Shown piece by piece: positions 49,810 through 58,626 of a stretch of DNA of 64,000 nucleotides. This DNA is from Bacillota bacterium. GTDB taxonomy: Bacteria; Bacillota; Clostridia; Acetivibrionales; DSM-1351. The stretch is taken from the NCBI GenBank assembly GCA_023393115.1, contig JAEWMS010000063.1, positions 62,001 through 126,000 of the forward strand, written 5' to 3'. Position numbers and translations under genes: made by a program. Under the pieces are notes generated by a model. It had not been told where the DNA came from. It did no database searches and saw nothing but the letters and a program-made list of their open reading frames with translations. Each line of letters begins with the position of its first letter. Position 1 is the stretch's first letter.

Positions 49810-49843
49810 TATTGAACAATAGTTCATTGAACAACTGTTCAAT
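49810..49843. promoter_or_regulatory. Tandem TetR-type operators
   Basis: ATTGAACA-AC-TGTTCAAT (49826-49843) is a perfect 8-bp dyad; an overlapping imperfect copy, ATTGAACAATAGTTCAT, starts at 49811. They lie 25-58 bp upstream of the oxidoreductase start, where a bound repressor would block transcription. The neighbouring TetR is the natural candidate. Confidence 0.65.
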
Positions 49844-49940
49844 ATTATGGTATTCCAAATTCTTCTAAAAGTCAACAGCTTTCAAAGTTTTCAATTATTG
49901 ACACTGTTATACTTATGTTTAATAATGAAAGAGTAGCTTT

Positions 49941-51434
49941 ATGAATAAAATAATTAAGGCGGTGACAAATATTAAGGCATACAACACTCCAATTTATAAC
50001 TATCTGAGAAAGTACGCCGAAGAAAAAAATAATATATTTCACATGCCTGGACACAAGCTGGGAAAAGGAGTCCCCGGAGAGCTATCCCACAACCTGCTGC
50101 AGCTCGACGTCACCGAGATAGATGGAACGGACAACCTCCACTATCCCGAGGGCATAATAAAAGAAGCTCAGGAACTGGCTGCAAAAGCCTTTGGAGCCGA
50201 CAGGACTTTTTTCCTTGTTAATGGGTCTACCTGTGGTGTTCAGGCGGCAATCATGACTGCCTGCGCCCGGGGTCAGAAAATTATCGTGGGCAGGGACTCC
50301 CATAAATCTGTAGCTTCAGGCTTGATTTTGTCGGGCGCAGAACCGATTTTTGTGCAGCCGGAATTTAACGACGAATTCGCCATATCTGCGGAAATAAAGC
50401 CGGAAAGTATAGAGAATGCATTGCGCGCTAATCCTGACGCCACCGGCGTGCTCATAACAAGACCAAACTATTACGGAGTATGCAGCGACATAGAGAGAAT
50501 CAGCAGCCTGGTACATTCCTATGGAAAGCTGCTGATAGTAGATGAAGCTCACGGAGCACATCTGGCCTTCAGTGACAGGCTGCCGGCTTCTGCTTTGGAG
50601 CACGGCGCCGATATATGTATTCAAAGCGCGCACAAAACTCTTCCCGCCGTTACACAGGGAGCATATCTACATGTAAAAGGTAATAGGGTCCATATGGAGA
50701 AGCTGGACATAAACCTCTCAATGCTGCAAACTTCAAGTCCCTCATATATAATAATGTCCTACCTTGACATAGCCAGAGAGCTTATGGAGACAGAGGGCAG
50801 AGAAAAGCTTGGTCAATTGATAGATATAAATACACAGTTTACGGAAGAAGCTGAGAAAACAGGTATATACAAGGTTTTGTCACAACAGAACCTGGGTATA
50901 AAAACTACACTGGACCCCACCAGACTTGTTATAAATATTAGTAGTCTTGGTATTAGCGGTTATAATGCAGATAAGATTCTCGGGGAAATATATGGTACCA
51001 GATTGGAAATGGCTGATTATGAAAACCTGGTGGCAATAACAACTGTGGCTGATACACAAGAAAGCTTGAATAGACTCCTTGAAGCTTTGAAGTCTTTTCT
51101 CGGACATGAAGCCGGGCAAAACCGGGATTACCAGGGTGATTATCAAGGCGAAATACAGCGGAATATATTCAAAGCCTTTTGGAAACAGACTCCCGAAGCT
51201 ATCAAAATACAGCCCTGGGAGGCTTACAGTTCGGAAAAGGAAGTTCTCCCGCTTCAAGCATGTGAGGGAAGGGTATGTGCCGAAATAATAACACCTTATC
51301 CTCCCGGAGTACCTCTTTTTTATCCGGGGGAAATTATAACGACTTCAGGCATACAATATATTAACGATATTATATGTGCCGGAGGTAAAGTTAACGGAAT
51401 TGGAAATAATAATTCTATAAGGGTAATAAAATAG
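49941..51434 (+). CDS. Orn/Lys/Arg decarboxylase family (YaaO/SpeA-like)
   Basis: A 497-residue PLP enzyme of fold type I. The PLP Lys is in SAHKTLPAVTQGAYL (about 231), with DEAHGAHLAF (about 199) binding the cofactor, HMPGHK near residue 35, and a C-terminal Orn_DC-type domain (YPPGVPLFYPGE). Members decarboxylate arginine or lysine to agmatine or cadaverine; arginine use is likely but not proven. It precedes tmk as yaaO does in B. subtilis. The ATG at 49941 has only a weak ribosome binding site, so a later start is possible. Confidence 0.88.
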   Translation: MNKIIKAVTNIKAYNTPIYNYLRKYAEEKNNIFHMPGHKLGKGVPGELSHNLLQLDVTEIDGTDNLHYPEGIIKEAQELAAKAFGADRTFFLVNGSTCGVQAAIMTACARGQKIIVGRDSHKSVASGLILSGAEPIFVQPEFNDEFAISAEIKPESIENALRANPDATGVLITRPNYYGVCSDIERISSLVHSYGKLLIVDEAHGAHLAFSDRLPASALEHGADICIQSAHKTLPAVTQGAYLHVKGNRVHMEKLDINLSMLQTSSPSYIIMSYLDIARELMETEGREKLGQLIDINTQFTEEAEKTGIYKVLSQQNLGIKTTLDPTRLVINISSLGISGYNADKILGEIYGTRLEMADYENLVAITTVADTQESLNRLLEALKSFLGHEAGQNRDYQGDYQGEIQRNIFKAFWKQTPEAIKIQPWEAYSSEKEVLPLQACEGRVCAEIITPYPPGVPLFYPGEIITTSGIQYINDIICAGGKVNGIGNNNSIRVIK

Positions 51435-51507
51435 GCTTTAGAGAACGATTCCTTATAAAAATACGAATATATAGAGAGATTAATTTAGAGATTAATCAAT
51501 GTTATGT

Positions 51508-51513
51508 TATAAT
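51508..51513 (+). promoter_or_regulatory. Candidate -10 of the tmk operon
   Basis: TATAAT at 51508-51513, 60 bp before tmk. The -35 hexamer is poor (TTAGAG at 17 bp). Confidence 0.4.
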
Positions 51514-51573
51514 ACTAAAAAAGGCACAATCTTCTTTAAATATAAAACGATACCTGCTTGAAAGGATTAGGAA

Positions 51574-52197
51574 ATGAAAAAAGGTCTATTCATTACATTT
51601 GAAGGTACTGACGGCTCGGGAAAAACAACGCAGATCAAACTGCTTGAGGCTTATATGATGAAAAAGGGTTACGAGGTGGTTTTATCCCGTGAACCCGGCG
51701 GAACCAGGGTAAGTGAGATGATTCGTGATTTAATTTTGGACCCTCGGAACAAAGAGATTGTTCCGTTAGCCGAAATGATATTATACGCAGCCTCCAGAGC
51801 CCAGCATGTAGCTGAAATTATTGAACCTGCCATTGAAAGCGGAAAGATTGTCATCTGTGACAGATATGTAGATTCAAGCTACGCATATCAGGGCGGGGGA
51901 AGAGGAGTAGATTTAAAAAGCATTGCAGATGTTAACAGGATAGCAATACACGGAACAGTACCTGATATTACGTTTTTCCTGGATATTGACCCGGAGATTT
52001 CTATAAAACGCAGGATAAATTCTACCGGAGCAGACAGAATAGAACAGGAAAAGCTTGATTTTCACAGACGGGTATACGATGGGTATAAGAAACTTTCTAT
52101 TTTGTATCCTGACAGAATAAAGACCATAGATGCTATGAAATCAATTGATGAAATATCATTACAAATAAACTGTTTTATTGATGAGTTATTTGATTAA
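51574..52197 (+). CDS. tmk: Thymidylate kinase
   Basis: A 207-residue dTMP kinase making dTDP for DNA synthesis. P-loop EGTDGSGKTT (10-19), DRYVDSSYAYQG (about 90-101) for dTMP binding, and a LID region near RRINSTGADRIEQE. Length typical. First gene of the conserved tmk-darA-yaaR-holB-ricT block. Start ATG 51574 follows AAAGGATTAGG. Confidence 0.95.
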   Translation: MKKGLFITFEGTDGSGKTTQIKLLEAYMMKKGYEVVLSREPGGTRVSEMIRDLILDPRNKEIVPLAEMILYAASRAQHVAEIIEPAIESGKIVICDRYVDSSYAYQGGGRGVDLKSIADVNRIAIHGTVPDITFFLDIDPEISIKRRINSTGADRIEQEKLDFHRRVYDGYKKLSILYPDRIKTIDAMKSIDEISLQINCFIDELFD

Positions 52198-52216
52198 TTA
52201 AAAGGGAGGTTTTACT

Positions 52217-52555
52217 ATGAAACTGGTATTTGCAATCGTCCATGATGAGGATGGGCATAAGGTTATGGAAGAACTGAATAAAAACGGTTTCGGCGTCACA
52301 AAAATGTGTTCGTCCGGAGGTTTTTTGAAGGCGGGAAACACAACTCTTTTAGTTGGTGTTGAAGAAGAGAAACTGGATGAAGTGGTTGCCATAATTGAAA
52401 AGAAATCAAAGAGCAGAAAACAGGTAATAAATACTCCTGCAACACCCGGAGGAATGAACGGGATGAACGGAATGTACATGCCATACCCTGTAGAGGTTAC
52501 CGTCGGGGGTGCAACAATATTTGTTGTAGATGTGGAGAGATTCCACAAAGTTTAG
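52217..52555 (+). CDS. darA: Cyclic-di-AMP receptor
   Basis: A 112-residue PII-like protein (DarA/PstA, YaaQ in B. subtilis) that binds cyclic-di-AMP as a trimer. It begins MKLVFAIVHDEDGHKVMEEL and has the GGFLKAGNTTLLVGV strand; a long loop near the middle is Met/Asn/Gly-rich (GGMNGMNGMYMPY), longer than a PII T-loop equivalent. Cytoplasmic; downstream partner unknown. Start ATG follows AAAGGGAGG, 19 bp after tmk. Confidence 0.93.
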   Translation: MKLVFAIVHDEDGHKVMEELNKNGFGVTKMCSSGGFLKAGNTTLLVGVEEEKLDEVVAIIEKKSKSRKQVINTPATPGGMNGMNGMYMPYPVEVTVGGATIFVVDVERFHKV

Positions 52556-52583
52556 TTTTTCAATTTTGATTAACAGTAAGGAA

Positions 52584-53045
52584 GTGTTTGCCATTAAGAT
52601 TCAGGATACCACAAAAAATCCTTCAGGCATAAATGCTATTCCCGGAAGGGATGACAGAACCATAAGGAATGAAAGAGATGCGGCTTTTTCAGCTTCTCTT
52701 AAAAAAATAGAATATAAAAACTATGAGGAGCGAATAAAGGTTCTGGCTGACAAGATTGAAAGTCAGGGTAAAAAGCTTGGGAAAAAAGCTGATATTCGTG
52801 ATCTTAAGGTTTACAAGCAGCTCATTTCGGAGTTTTTGGACGAAGCAGTATCACACTCACATAGTTTTACGAAAAAGAGTTTTTTGGACCGACGGGGCAG
52901 ACACAGAGTATATGCCATTATTAAAAAAATTAATGAGGAACTAATTGAGCTTACAAACGAGGTACTCAAGTCGGAACAGGACAACCTGAGCATATTAAAA
53001 AAGCTCGATGATATCAGAGGACTGATACTGGATCTGTTTCTTTAA
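52584..53045 (+). CDS. YaaR-family protein (DUF327)
   Basis: About 153 residues, helical and highly charged (KKIEYKNYEERIKVLADKIE in part, FLDRRGRHRVYAIIKKINEEL). Conserved in Firmicutes between darA and holB; function is not established. The frame is open upstream and even overlaps darA, so the start is uncertain. I give GTG 52584; ATT 52593, with AAGGAAG 8 nt upstream, would give MKIQDTTKN, which looks more like family N-termini. Confidence 0.8.
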   Translation: MFAIKIQDTTKNPSGINAIPGRDDRTIRNERDAAFSASLKKIEYKNYEERIKVLADKIESQGKKLGKKADIRDLKVYKQLISEFLDEAVSHSHSFTKKSFLDRRGRHRVYAIIKKINEELIELTNEVLKSEQDNLSILKKLDDIRGLILDLFL

Positions 53046-53104
53046 CTACGGATGTTTGGCTGCAGTGTTTTATTTGGCTTTTGCAGCGGAATGGAGACAT
53101 AGAA

Positions 53105-54073
53105 ATGTTAGGTCATCGGAAGATACTGGCTAGCTTACAGGAGACAATTAAAAATGATAATGTAGGTCATGCTTATATATTTGAAGGACCTGACGGCATA
53201 GGCAGAAGAGAAACGGCTTTGTCCTTTGCGGCAATGCTGATGTGTGAAAGCGAACAGGCTCCCTGCGGTGAATGCAAGTCGTGCAGGCTATTTGCCGAAG
53301 GTTCAAATCCTGATTTTCAGGAACTATATTTTCATGATAAAAGTATAAGTGTTGATGATGTAAGGAATGCTTTAAAGGGGTTGGTAATCAGACCCCTTTA
53401 TTCGAGATATAAAGTAATAATAATAAATGATGCTGACGGAATGACTGTACAAGCTCAGAATGCACTATTGAAGTCTTTGGAGGAACCGCCTCCCTATATG
53501 GTTTTTATACTCACGGTGCAGTCGGGAGCGGCTGTTACTCCAACCATAAGATCACGTTGCCAGAGAGTTTTGTTTAATAAGCTCAGCAGTCAGGAGATAA
53601 CAGGGATACTTGAACAGAAATATGGTAAAAGGAATCCTGAATGGGATTTTATTGTATCCTATTCCGATGGGGTCATTGGAACGGCTCTTGAACTGGTGGA
53701 ATCTGCCGGTTATATGGAATTGAGAGATCAGGTGCTTGCGTCGGTAAATGAACTGCTGGAACCAAATAACGGGGATGTTTTTAAAATATATGAGATATTT
53801 GAAAAAAATAATGACAAGATAGAATATATTTTAAGAATAATGCTCCTGTTTTTTAGGGACATAATAATATATAAGCAGACCTCAAACTATAACATATTGA
53901 TTAATTCCGATAAAAAAGATATGATAATTGAGGATGCCCATTTGAAACTATCAGGGCTTCTTAAATGTGCAAATGCTGTTTGGGATGCAAAAAAAGGCCT
54001 TGAGTACAATGCAAATTTTCAGCTGGTAATTGAGGTTATGCTTATGAAGATCAGGGATTCTTACGTTTACTGA
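53105..54073 (+). CDS. holB: DNA polymerase III delta' subunit
   Basis: A 322-residue clamp-loader subunit of the AAA+ fold. Walker A is degenerate (GPDGIGRRET, no Lys), as expected for delta', which does not hydrolyse ATP. Zinc Cys residues are C47, C54, C57 and C60 (CGECKSC), and the sensor SRC motif is in TIRSRCQRV. Works with delta and tau to load the sliding clamp. Start ATG 53105 follows GGAG; the TTG at 53081 is less likely. Confidence 0.93.
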   Translation: MLGHRKILASLQETIKNDNVGHAYIFEGPDGIGRRETALSFAAMLMCESEQAPCGECKSCRLFAEGSNPDFQELYFHDKSISVDDVRNALKGLVIRPLYSRYKVIIINDADGMTVQAQNALLKSLEEPPPYMVFILTVQSGAAVTPTIRSRCQRVLFNKLSSQEITGILEQKYGKRNPEWDFIVSYSDGVIGTALELVESAGYMELRDQVLASVNELLEPNNGDVFKIYEIFEKNNDKIEYILRIMLLFFRDIIIYKQTSNYNILINSDKKDMIIEDAHLKLSGLLKCANAVWDAKKGLEYNANFQLVIEVMLMKIRDSYVY

Positions 54074-54090
54074 TAGAAAGGAATTTATTA

Positions 54091-54966
54091 ATGGTAAAAG
54101 TAGTTGGAGTTAGGTTTAAAACTGCCGGGAAAATCTACTATTTTGATCCCGGAGAACTGGTTATAGATTTGAACTGCAATGTAATTGTTGAAACTGCAAG
54201 GGGAATTGAATTCGGACTTGTAGTAGTACCTAACAGAGAGGTTGATGAGTCGGAAATTGTGGCCCCTCTCAAAAAGGTGATTCGTATAGCGACAGATGAA
54301 GACGTGGCCCATGCCGCCGAGAATGATAAAAAGGAAAAAGAGGCATATAACATATGTCTTCAGAAAATAAATGATCATAAGCTGGATATGAAGCTGATAG
54401 ATGTGGAATATACTTTTGATAACAACAAGGTACTGTTCTACTTCACTGCTGACGGCAGGGTTGACTTCAGAGAGCTTGTCAAGGATCTGGCAGCAGTATT
54501 TAAGACGAGAATAGAATTAAGGCAGATTGGTGTAAGGGACGAATCAAAAATGATGGGCGGCATTGGAATATGCGGAAGAGTACTCTGCTGCAATTCCTTC
54601 CTGGGAGAATTTCAACCTGTGTCCATTAAAATGGCAAAAGAGCAGTCGCTTTCACTTAACCCGACAAAAATTTCGGGAACCTGCGGAAGACTGATGTGCT
54701 GTCTCAAATATGAGCAGGAGGCCTATGAGGACCTTTTGGACAGAGTGCCGAAGGTAGGTGCTATTGTTGATACTCCCGAAGGTCAGGGAACTGTAGTAGA
54801 AGTAAATCTCCTAAAGGAAATTCTGAAAATAAAGCTGGATATCGGCAAGGAAACAGAGCTGAGGGTTTACAACTATAAGGAAGGCGAAGTTAAACTGATT
54901 AAAAACGCAACATCCAATGATGATATGGATATTGATCTGGAAGCTCTTAAGCAACTTGAGGATTAG
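54091..54966 (+). CDS. ricT: PSP1-domain regulator RicT (YaaT)
   Basis: A 291-residue PSP1-family protein. Two Cys-rich motifs, CGRVLCC (about 161-167) and CGRLMCC (about 198-204), match those implicated in Fe-S cluster binding in the B. subtilis RicA-RicF-RicT complex, which assists RNase Y and the phosphorelay leading to sporulation. It follows holB by 17 bp. The next gene is a ferredoxin, an unusual neighbour in B. subtilis terms. Start ATG 54091 after AAAGG. Confidence 0.92.
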   Translation: MVKVVGVRFKTAGKIYYFDPGELVIDLNCNVIVETARGIEFGLVVVPNREVDESEIVAPLKKVIRIATDEDVAHAAENDKKEKEAYNICLQKINDHKLDMKLIDVEYTFDNNKVLFYFTADGRVDFRELVKDLAAVFKTRIELRQIGVRDESKMMGGIGICGRVLCCNSFLGEFQPVSIKMAKEQSLSLNPTKISGTCGRLMCCLKYEQEAYEDLLDRVPKVGAIVDTPEGQGTVVEVNLLKEILKIKLDIGKETELRVYNYKEGEVKLIKNATSNDDMDIDLEALKQLED

Positions 54967-55154
54967 TATTACCATCAGGAACATTAATTTACGGACAGCT
55001 AGTAATTACAGTAAAGGGAAACAATGTAGAAAACAATATATGAAAGATTTTTATATATTGTAATTGTTATTTCAATAAAATGATGGTAAAATAGTAGCGA
55101 AAAACATATAAACTAAATGCTTGTTTTTCCTTAAATATTAGGAGGTGTTCTTAG

Positions 55155-55325
55155 ATGGCATATTTTATTAATGAATCATGTATCAGCTGTGGGGCTTGTG
55201 AATCTGAATGTCCTGTATCCTGCATAGCAGCTGGTGATAGCGTATATGTAATAGATGCTGATGCTTGCATCGAATGCGGCGCTTGTGCAAATGTATGTCC
55301 TGTTGATGCTCCTCAACAGCAATAG
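55155..55325 (+). CDS. 2[4Fe-4S] ferredoxin
   Basis: A 56-residue ferredoxin. Two CxxCxxCxxxCP motifs (CISCGACESECP at 9-20, CIECGACANVCP at 38-49) each bind one 4Fe-4S cluster in the clostridial two-cluster arrangement. It carries low-potential electrons for pyruvate:ferredoxin oxidoreductase and hydrogenase. Start ATG 55155 follows GGAGGTG; a likely -10 TAAAAT sits near 55087. It has its own terminator, so it is an independent unit inserted in the ricT-trmN6 block. Confidence 0.93.
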   Translation: MAYFINESCISCGACESECPVSCIAAGDSVYVIDADACIECGACANVCPVDAPQQQ

Positions 55326-55339
55326 TCTTAGGGTAATGA

Positions 55340-55381
55340 GGGTCAGGTAAAGGTGGAAGCGCCTTTATTTGGCCCTTTTTT
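55340..55381 (+). terminator. Terminator after ferredoxin gene
   Basis: GGGTCAGGTAAAGG pairs imperfectly with CCTTTATTTGGCCC around an 8-nt loop, followed by TTTTTT (55376-55381). Confidence 0.8.
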
Positions 55382-55502
55382 CGGTGTGTGGGAATTATTT
55401 AGCGTATAAGACTAAATGAATCATTAACGACGTACTATTATAGATTAAAGAATGCAGGGTCCACGATATTTTAGAAGACAGATACTGGATTCGGAGGTTT
55501 AT

Positions 55503-56273
55503 TTGGTAGAGATAAAAGTAGAGATAAAAGCAGAAACACAAGTTGAGATAAAAGAAAATGAACGTATAGATGATTTACAGCTCTATGGACTCAGACTGAT
55601 TCAGAATCCCCAAGCCTTCTGCTTTGGCGTGGATGCTGTCCTGTTATCTGATTTTACCGACGTTAAAAAAAATCATAGAGTACTTGATATAGGAACCGGA
55701 ACCGGAATAATTCCCATTCTGCTGGCCGGAAAAACAAAAGCCGGGTCCATTGTTGGACTTGAGATACAGGAGGATATGGCCGAAATGGCCTCCCGAAGTG
55801 TCAGGCTCAATAACCTGGAAGGTAGAGTTGAAATAGTATCAGGAGATATAAAAAAATACGGGGAGTATTTTGGGAAAGCCAGCTTTGATGTGGTGGTTTC
55901 CAATCCGCCATATACAAACAAGGGCTGTGGTCTTGTTAATCCCCATGACAGCAAGGCCATTTCAAGGCATGAAATACTATGCCGTCTGGAGGATGTTGTA
56001 GGTGCAGCAGCCGAACTTCTTGTGCCTGGTGGTCAGCTGGCTATGGTGCATAGACCCGAAAGGCTGGCAGATATTATCTGTTGTATGAGAAACTGCGGTA
56101 TTGAGCCGAAATATCTGAGAATGGTGCATCCAAAGCCTTTCAAAAAGCCAAATATGATATTGATAAAGGGTAACAGGGGAGGGAACCCCGAACTAAAGGT
56201 AATGGATCCGTTGTATGTATACAACTCGGACGGTACCTACTCAGATGAAATAAACAGAATCTACCGCAGATAA
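55503..56273 (+). CDS. trmN6: tRNA1(Val) (adenine-N6)-methyltransferase family
   Basis: A 256-residue SAM-dependent methyltransferase (YabB in B. subtilis). SAM motif LDIGTGTGIIPILL (about 62-75) and the N6-adenine motif SNPPYT (about 130-135). It likely methylates A37 of tRNA. The N-terminus carries a repetitive VEIKVEIKAETQVEIKENE stretch. Start TTG 55503 follows GGAGG; the upstream ATG at 55452 has no ribosome binding site. Confidence 0.88.
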   Translation: MVEIKVEIKAETQVEIKENERIDDLQLYGLRLIQNPQAFCFGVDAVLLSDFTDVKKNHRVLDIGTGTGIIPILLAGKTKAGSIVGLEIQEDMAEMASRSVRLNNLEGRVEIVSGDIKKYGEYFGKASFDVVVSNPPYTNKGCGLVNPHDSKAISRHEILCRLEDVVGAAAELLVPGGQLAMVHRPERLADIICCMRNCGIEPKYLRMVHPKPFKKPNMILIKGNRGGNPELKVMDPLYVYNSDGTYSDEINRIYRR

Positions 56274-56289
56274 ACGAGGGAGAAACTTA

Positions 56290-57135
56290 ATGGACAAAGG
56301 AACACTATTTCTTGTTGCAACACCAATAGGCAATCTTCAGGACATAACTCTCAGGGCACTCAACACTCTGAAGGAGGTAGAGCTCATAGCCGCTGAGGAT
56401 ACCAGACAAACTATAAAGCTGCTCAACCACTTCGAGATAAAAAAACCTCTTGTCAGTTATTATGAGCACAACAAGATAGTTAAGGGAAATTACCTTATTG
56501 AGCAGCTTCAGCAGGGAAAGAACATCGCACTGGTTTCAGACGCCGGAACACCGGGGATATCTGACCCAGGGGAAGATCTAGTGAAGCTCTGCATTGAAAA
56601 TGATATAAAGGTGACTATGATCCCCGGCCCTGTTGCGGCAGTTACAGGGATGGTCATTTCAGGCTTGCCTACTGGCCGATTTGTGTTTGAAGGCTTCCTC
56701 CCCATGAATAAGAGGACGCGTCAGGAACGTCTGAAGCAGTTGAAGGATGAGACCAGAACCATCATATTTTATGAAGCTCCCCACAAGCTGCCCTATACAC
56801 TGAAAGATATGTACAATGCTTGGGGTGAAAGAAAAATAGCTCTTGCCAGAGAGCTCACAAAGCGTTATGAAGAGGTAATCAGGTGTAATTTGTCTGAGGC
56901 CGCCGAAAGATACCAGGTTGAAACACCAAAGGGAGAATTTGTGGTAATAATTGAGGGCCAGGATGAACAAGTGCTTCAGGAACTTGAGAAGGATAAATAC
57001 GCTGACATAAGCATTGAGGAACACGTGGAAAGATATATTCAGCAAGGGCTGCAGAAAAAAGAGGCCATAAAGAAGGCGGCTGAAGACAGGGGCTTAAATA
57101 AAAGGGATGTATATAATCTTGTTATGAAAAAGTAA
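56290..57135 (+). CDS. rsmI: 16S rRNA 2'-O-methyltransferase RsmI
   Basis: A 281-residue tetrapyrrole-methylase-fold enzyme that methylates the ribose of C1402 in 16S rRNA. LVATPIGNLQDITLRAL (about 7-23) and VSDAGTPGISDPGEDLV (about 83-99, in part) are signatures, and GRFVFEGFLP follows. The C-terminal 50 residues are a helical extension (RGLNKRDVYNLVMKK). It follows trmN6 by 16 bp, the same order as yabB-(yazA)-yabC in B. subtilis. Confidence 0.95.
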   Translation: MDKGTLFLVATPIGNLQDITLRALNTLKEVELIAAEDTRQTIKLLNHFEIKKPLVSYYEHNKIVKGNYLIEQLQQGKNIALVSDAGTPGISDPGEDLVKLCIENDIKVTMIPGPVAAVTGMVISGLPTGRFVFEGFLPMNKRTRQERLKQLKDETRTIIFYEAPHKLPYTLKDMYNAWGERKIALARELTKRYEEVIRCNLSEAAERYQVETPKGEFVVIIEGQDEQVLQELEKDKYADISIEEHVERYIQQGLQKKEAIKKAAEDRGLNKRDVYNLVMKK

Positions 57136-57220
57136 GCAAGTGGGATTTATTGACATAAACTTAACAAATATAATATAATTACTATAACCTATTAAACAAA
57201 ACTCAATATATCTAGTAGAT

Positions 57221-57318
57221 CATGTAACTGGCGGAAAGTATGAATTATCATATAGGGAGCATGATTGGTGAGAATTATCGACCGCCTGGGTAGACTGACT
57301 TTACCCGGGTGGTTTTTT
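57221..57318 (+). promoter_or_regulatory. ZTP (pfl) riboswitch with terminator
   Basis: ACTGGCG (57227-57233), GGGAGCA (57255-57261) and the hallmark CCGCCTGGG (57282-57290) are spaced as in the ZTP/ZMP riboswitch. The same CCGCCTGGGTA forms the 5' arm of a terminator with TACCCGGGTGG (57302-57312) and TTTTTT. Ligand binding to the aptamer would hold CCGCCTGGG and prevent termination. The controlled gene makes FAICAR from AICAR (ZMP), the precursor of the ligand. Confidence 0.88.
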
Positions 57319-57380
57319 ATTGTCAAGGAAACAATGATTTTTTGCTTTTCATTTTTGCTTTTATTTAAGGAGGACTAAAA

Positions 57381-58544
57381 ATGATACAATTAAAGTATGG
57401 CTGTAATCCAAATCAAAGACCGGCAGAAATCCGTGCAGTTACAGAAAAATTACCGTTTGTAGTGCTAAATGGGAACCCCGGGTACATAAATTTAATGGAT
57501 GCCCTGAACTCATGGCAGCTTGTTAAGGAATTAAAAGGTGCTGTAGGCATGCCTGCTGCTGCCTCGTTTAAACATGTCAGCCCTGCAGGTGCTGCAATAG
57601 GCGTACCCCTTGACCAACAACTCAGATCGGCATATCTTGTTGAGGATATTGAGTTATCACCGCTTGCTTCAGCATATGTCCGCGCTAGAGGTGCAGACAG
57701 GGTATCTTCTTATGGAGATTGGGCGGCACTGAGTGATATTGTTGATAAACCAACAGCATTGTTTCTAAAAAGAGAAGTTTCTGATGGCGTAATAGCACCG
57801 GGATATACTCGTGAAGCCCTGGAAATTCTTAAACAAAAGAAAGGCGGAAAATATAACATTATTGAAATCGATCCGGCCTTTGAACCTGAAGAAATAGAAA
57901 CCCGTCAAATATTCGGGGTTGAATTTGTTCAGCAACGAAATAATTATATTCCCGATTATGAAGATCTCAAAAACATAGTAACTGAAAATAAGGAGTTGCC
58001 TGATGTTGCAAAAAGGGATATGATTTTGGCAATGATAACCCTTAAATATACTCAATCCAATTCCGTATGTTATGTATCAAACGGGCAGGTGATTGGATGC
58101 GGAGCAGGTCAGCAATCAAGGATACACTGCACAAGGCTTTCAGGAGACAAGGCGGATCTCTGGTATTTAAAACAGCATCCAAGAGTATTGAATCTAAAAT
58201 TTAAAGAAGGTATTGGAAGACCTGAACGAGATAATGCCATAGACCTTTTTGTTAGAAACGATGTTACATCCTACGAGTTAAACATGTTGAAGGATATTCT
58301 TGAAATGGTTCCTGACAGACTTACAGAAAACGATAAGGTAAAGTGGCTTGAAGGTTTGAAAAATATAACATTGGGCTCGGATGCATTCTTCCCCTTCAGA
58401 GATAATATTGACCGGGCATATAAGAGTGGAGTAAAGTACATAGTACAGGCCGGCGGATCACTAAGAGATGATATTGCTATAGATGCATGCAATGAATATA
58501 ATATGGTAATGGCTATGACTGGGGTCAGACTATTCCATCACTAA
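57381..58544 (+). CDS. AICAR transformylase (stand-alone, PurH-like)
   Basis: A 387-residue protein matching the formyltransferase part of PurH without the IMP cyclohydrolase domain. Marks: AASFKHVSPAGAA (about 54-66) with the catalytic Lys-His, TQSNSVCYV (about 225-233), and SDAFFPFRDNID with GGSLRDD near the C-terminus. It formylates ZMP with 10-formyl-THF in purine synthesis. A separate cyclohydrolase must exist elsewhere. Start ATG 57381 follows AAGGAGG; ZTP riboswitch upstream fits the reaction. Confidence 0.9.
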   Translation: MIQLKYGCNPNQRPAEIRAVTEKLPFVVLNGNPGYINLMDALNSWQLVKELKGAVGMPAAASFKHVSPAGAAIGVPLDQQLRSAYLVEDIELSPLASAYVRARGADRVSSYGDWAALSDIVDKPTALFLKREVSDGVIAPGYTREALEILKQKKGGKYNIIEIDPAFEPEEIETRQIFGVEFVQQRNNYIPDYEDLKNIVTENKELPDVAKRDMILAMITLKYTQSNSVCYVSNGQVIGCGAGQQSRIHCTRLSGDKADLWYLKQHPRVLNLKFKEGIGRPERDNAIDLFVRNDVTSYELNMLKDILEMVPDRLTENDKVKWLEGLKNITLGSDAFFPFRDNIDRAYKSGVKYIVQAGGSLRDDIAIDACNEYNMVMAMTGVRLFHH

Positions 58545-58578
58545 CTTGACATTATATATTGACATTTGAAAGAAAAGT

Positions 58579-58619
58579 AAAAAAAAATAAAAAGAGCATC
58601 TGCTCTTTTTATTTTTTTT
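58579..58619. terminator. Bidirectional terminator
   Basis: A-run, AAAAAGAGCA-TC-TGCTCTTTTT stem, then T-run; the whole is nearly symmetrical and serves the AICAR transformylase gene and the convergent abrB. Confidence 0.9.
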
Positions 58620-58626
58620 AAGTACA

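Noticed and set aside
53300..53310. tRNA T-loop-like GGTTCAAATCC
   Set aside because: It lies inside holB, coding for EGSNPD, and no acceptor or anticodon stem surrounds it.
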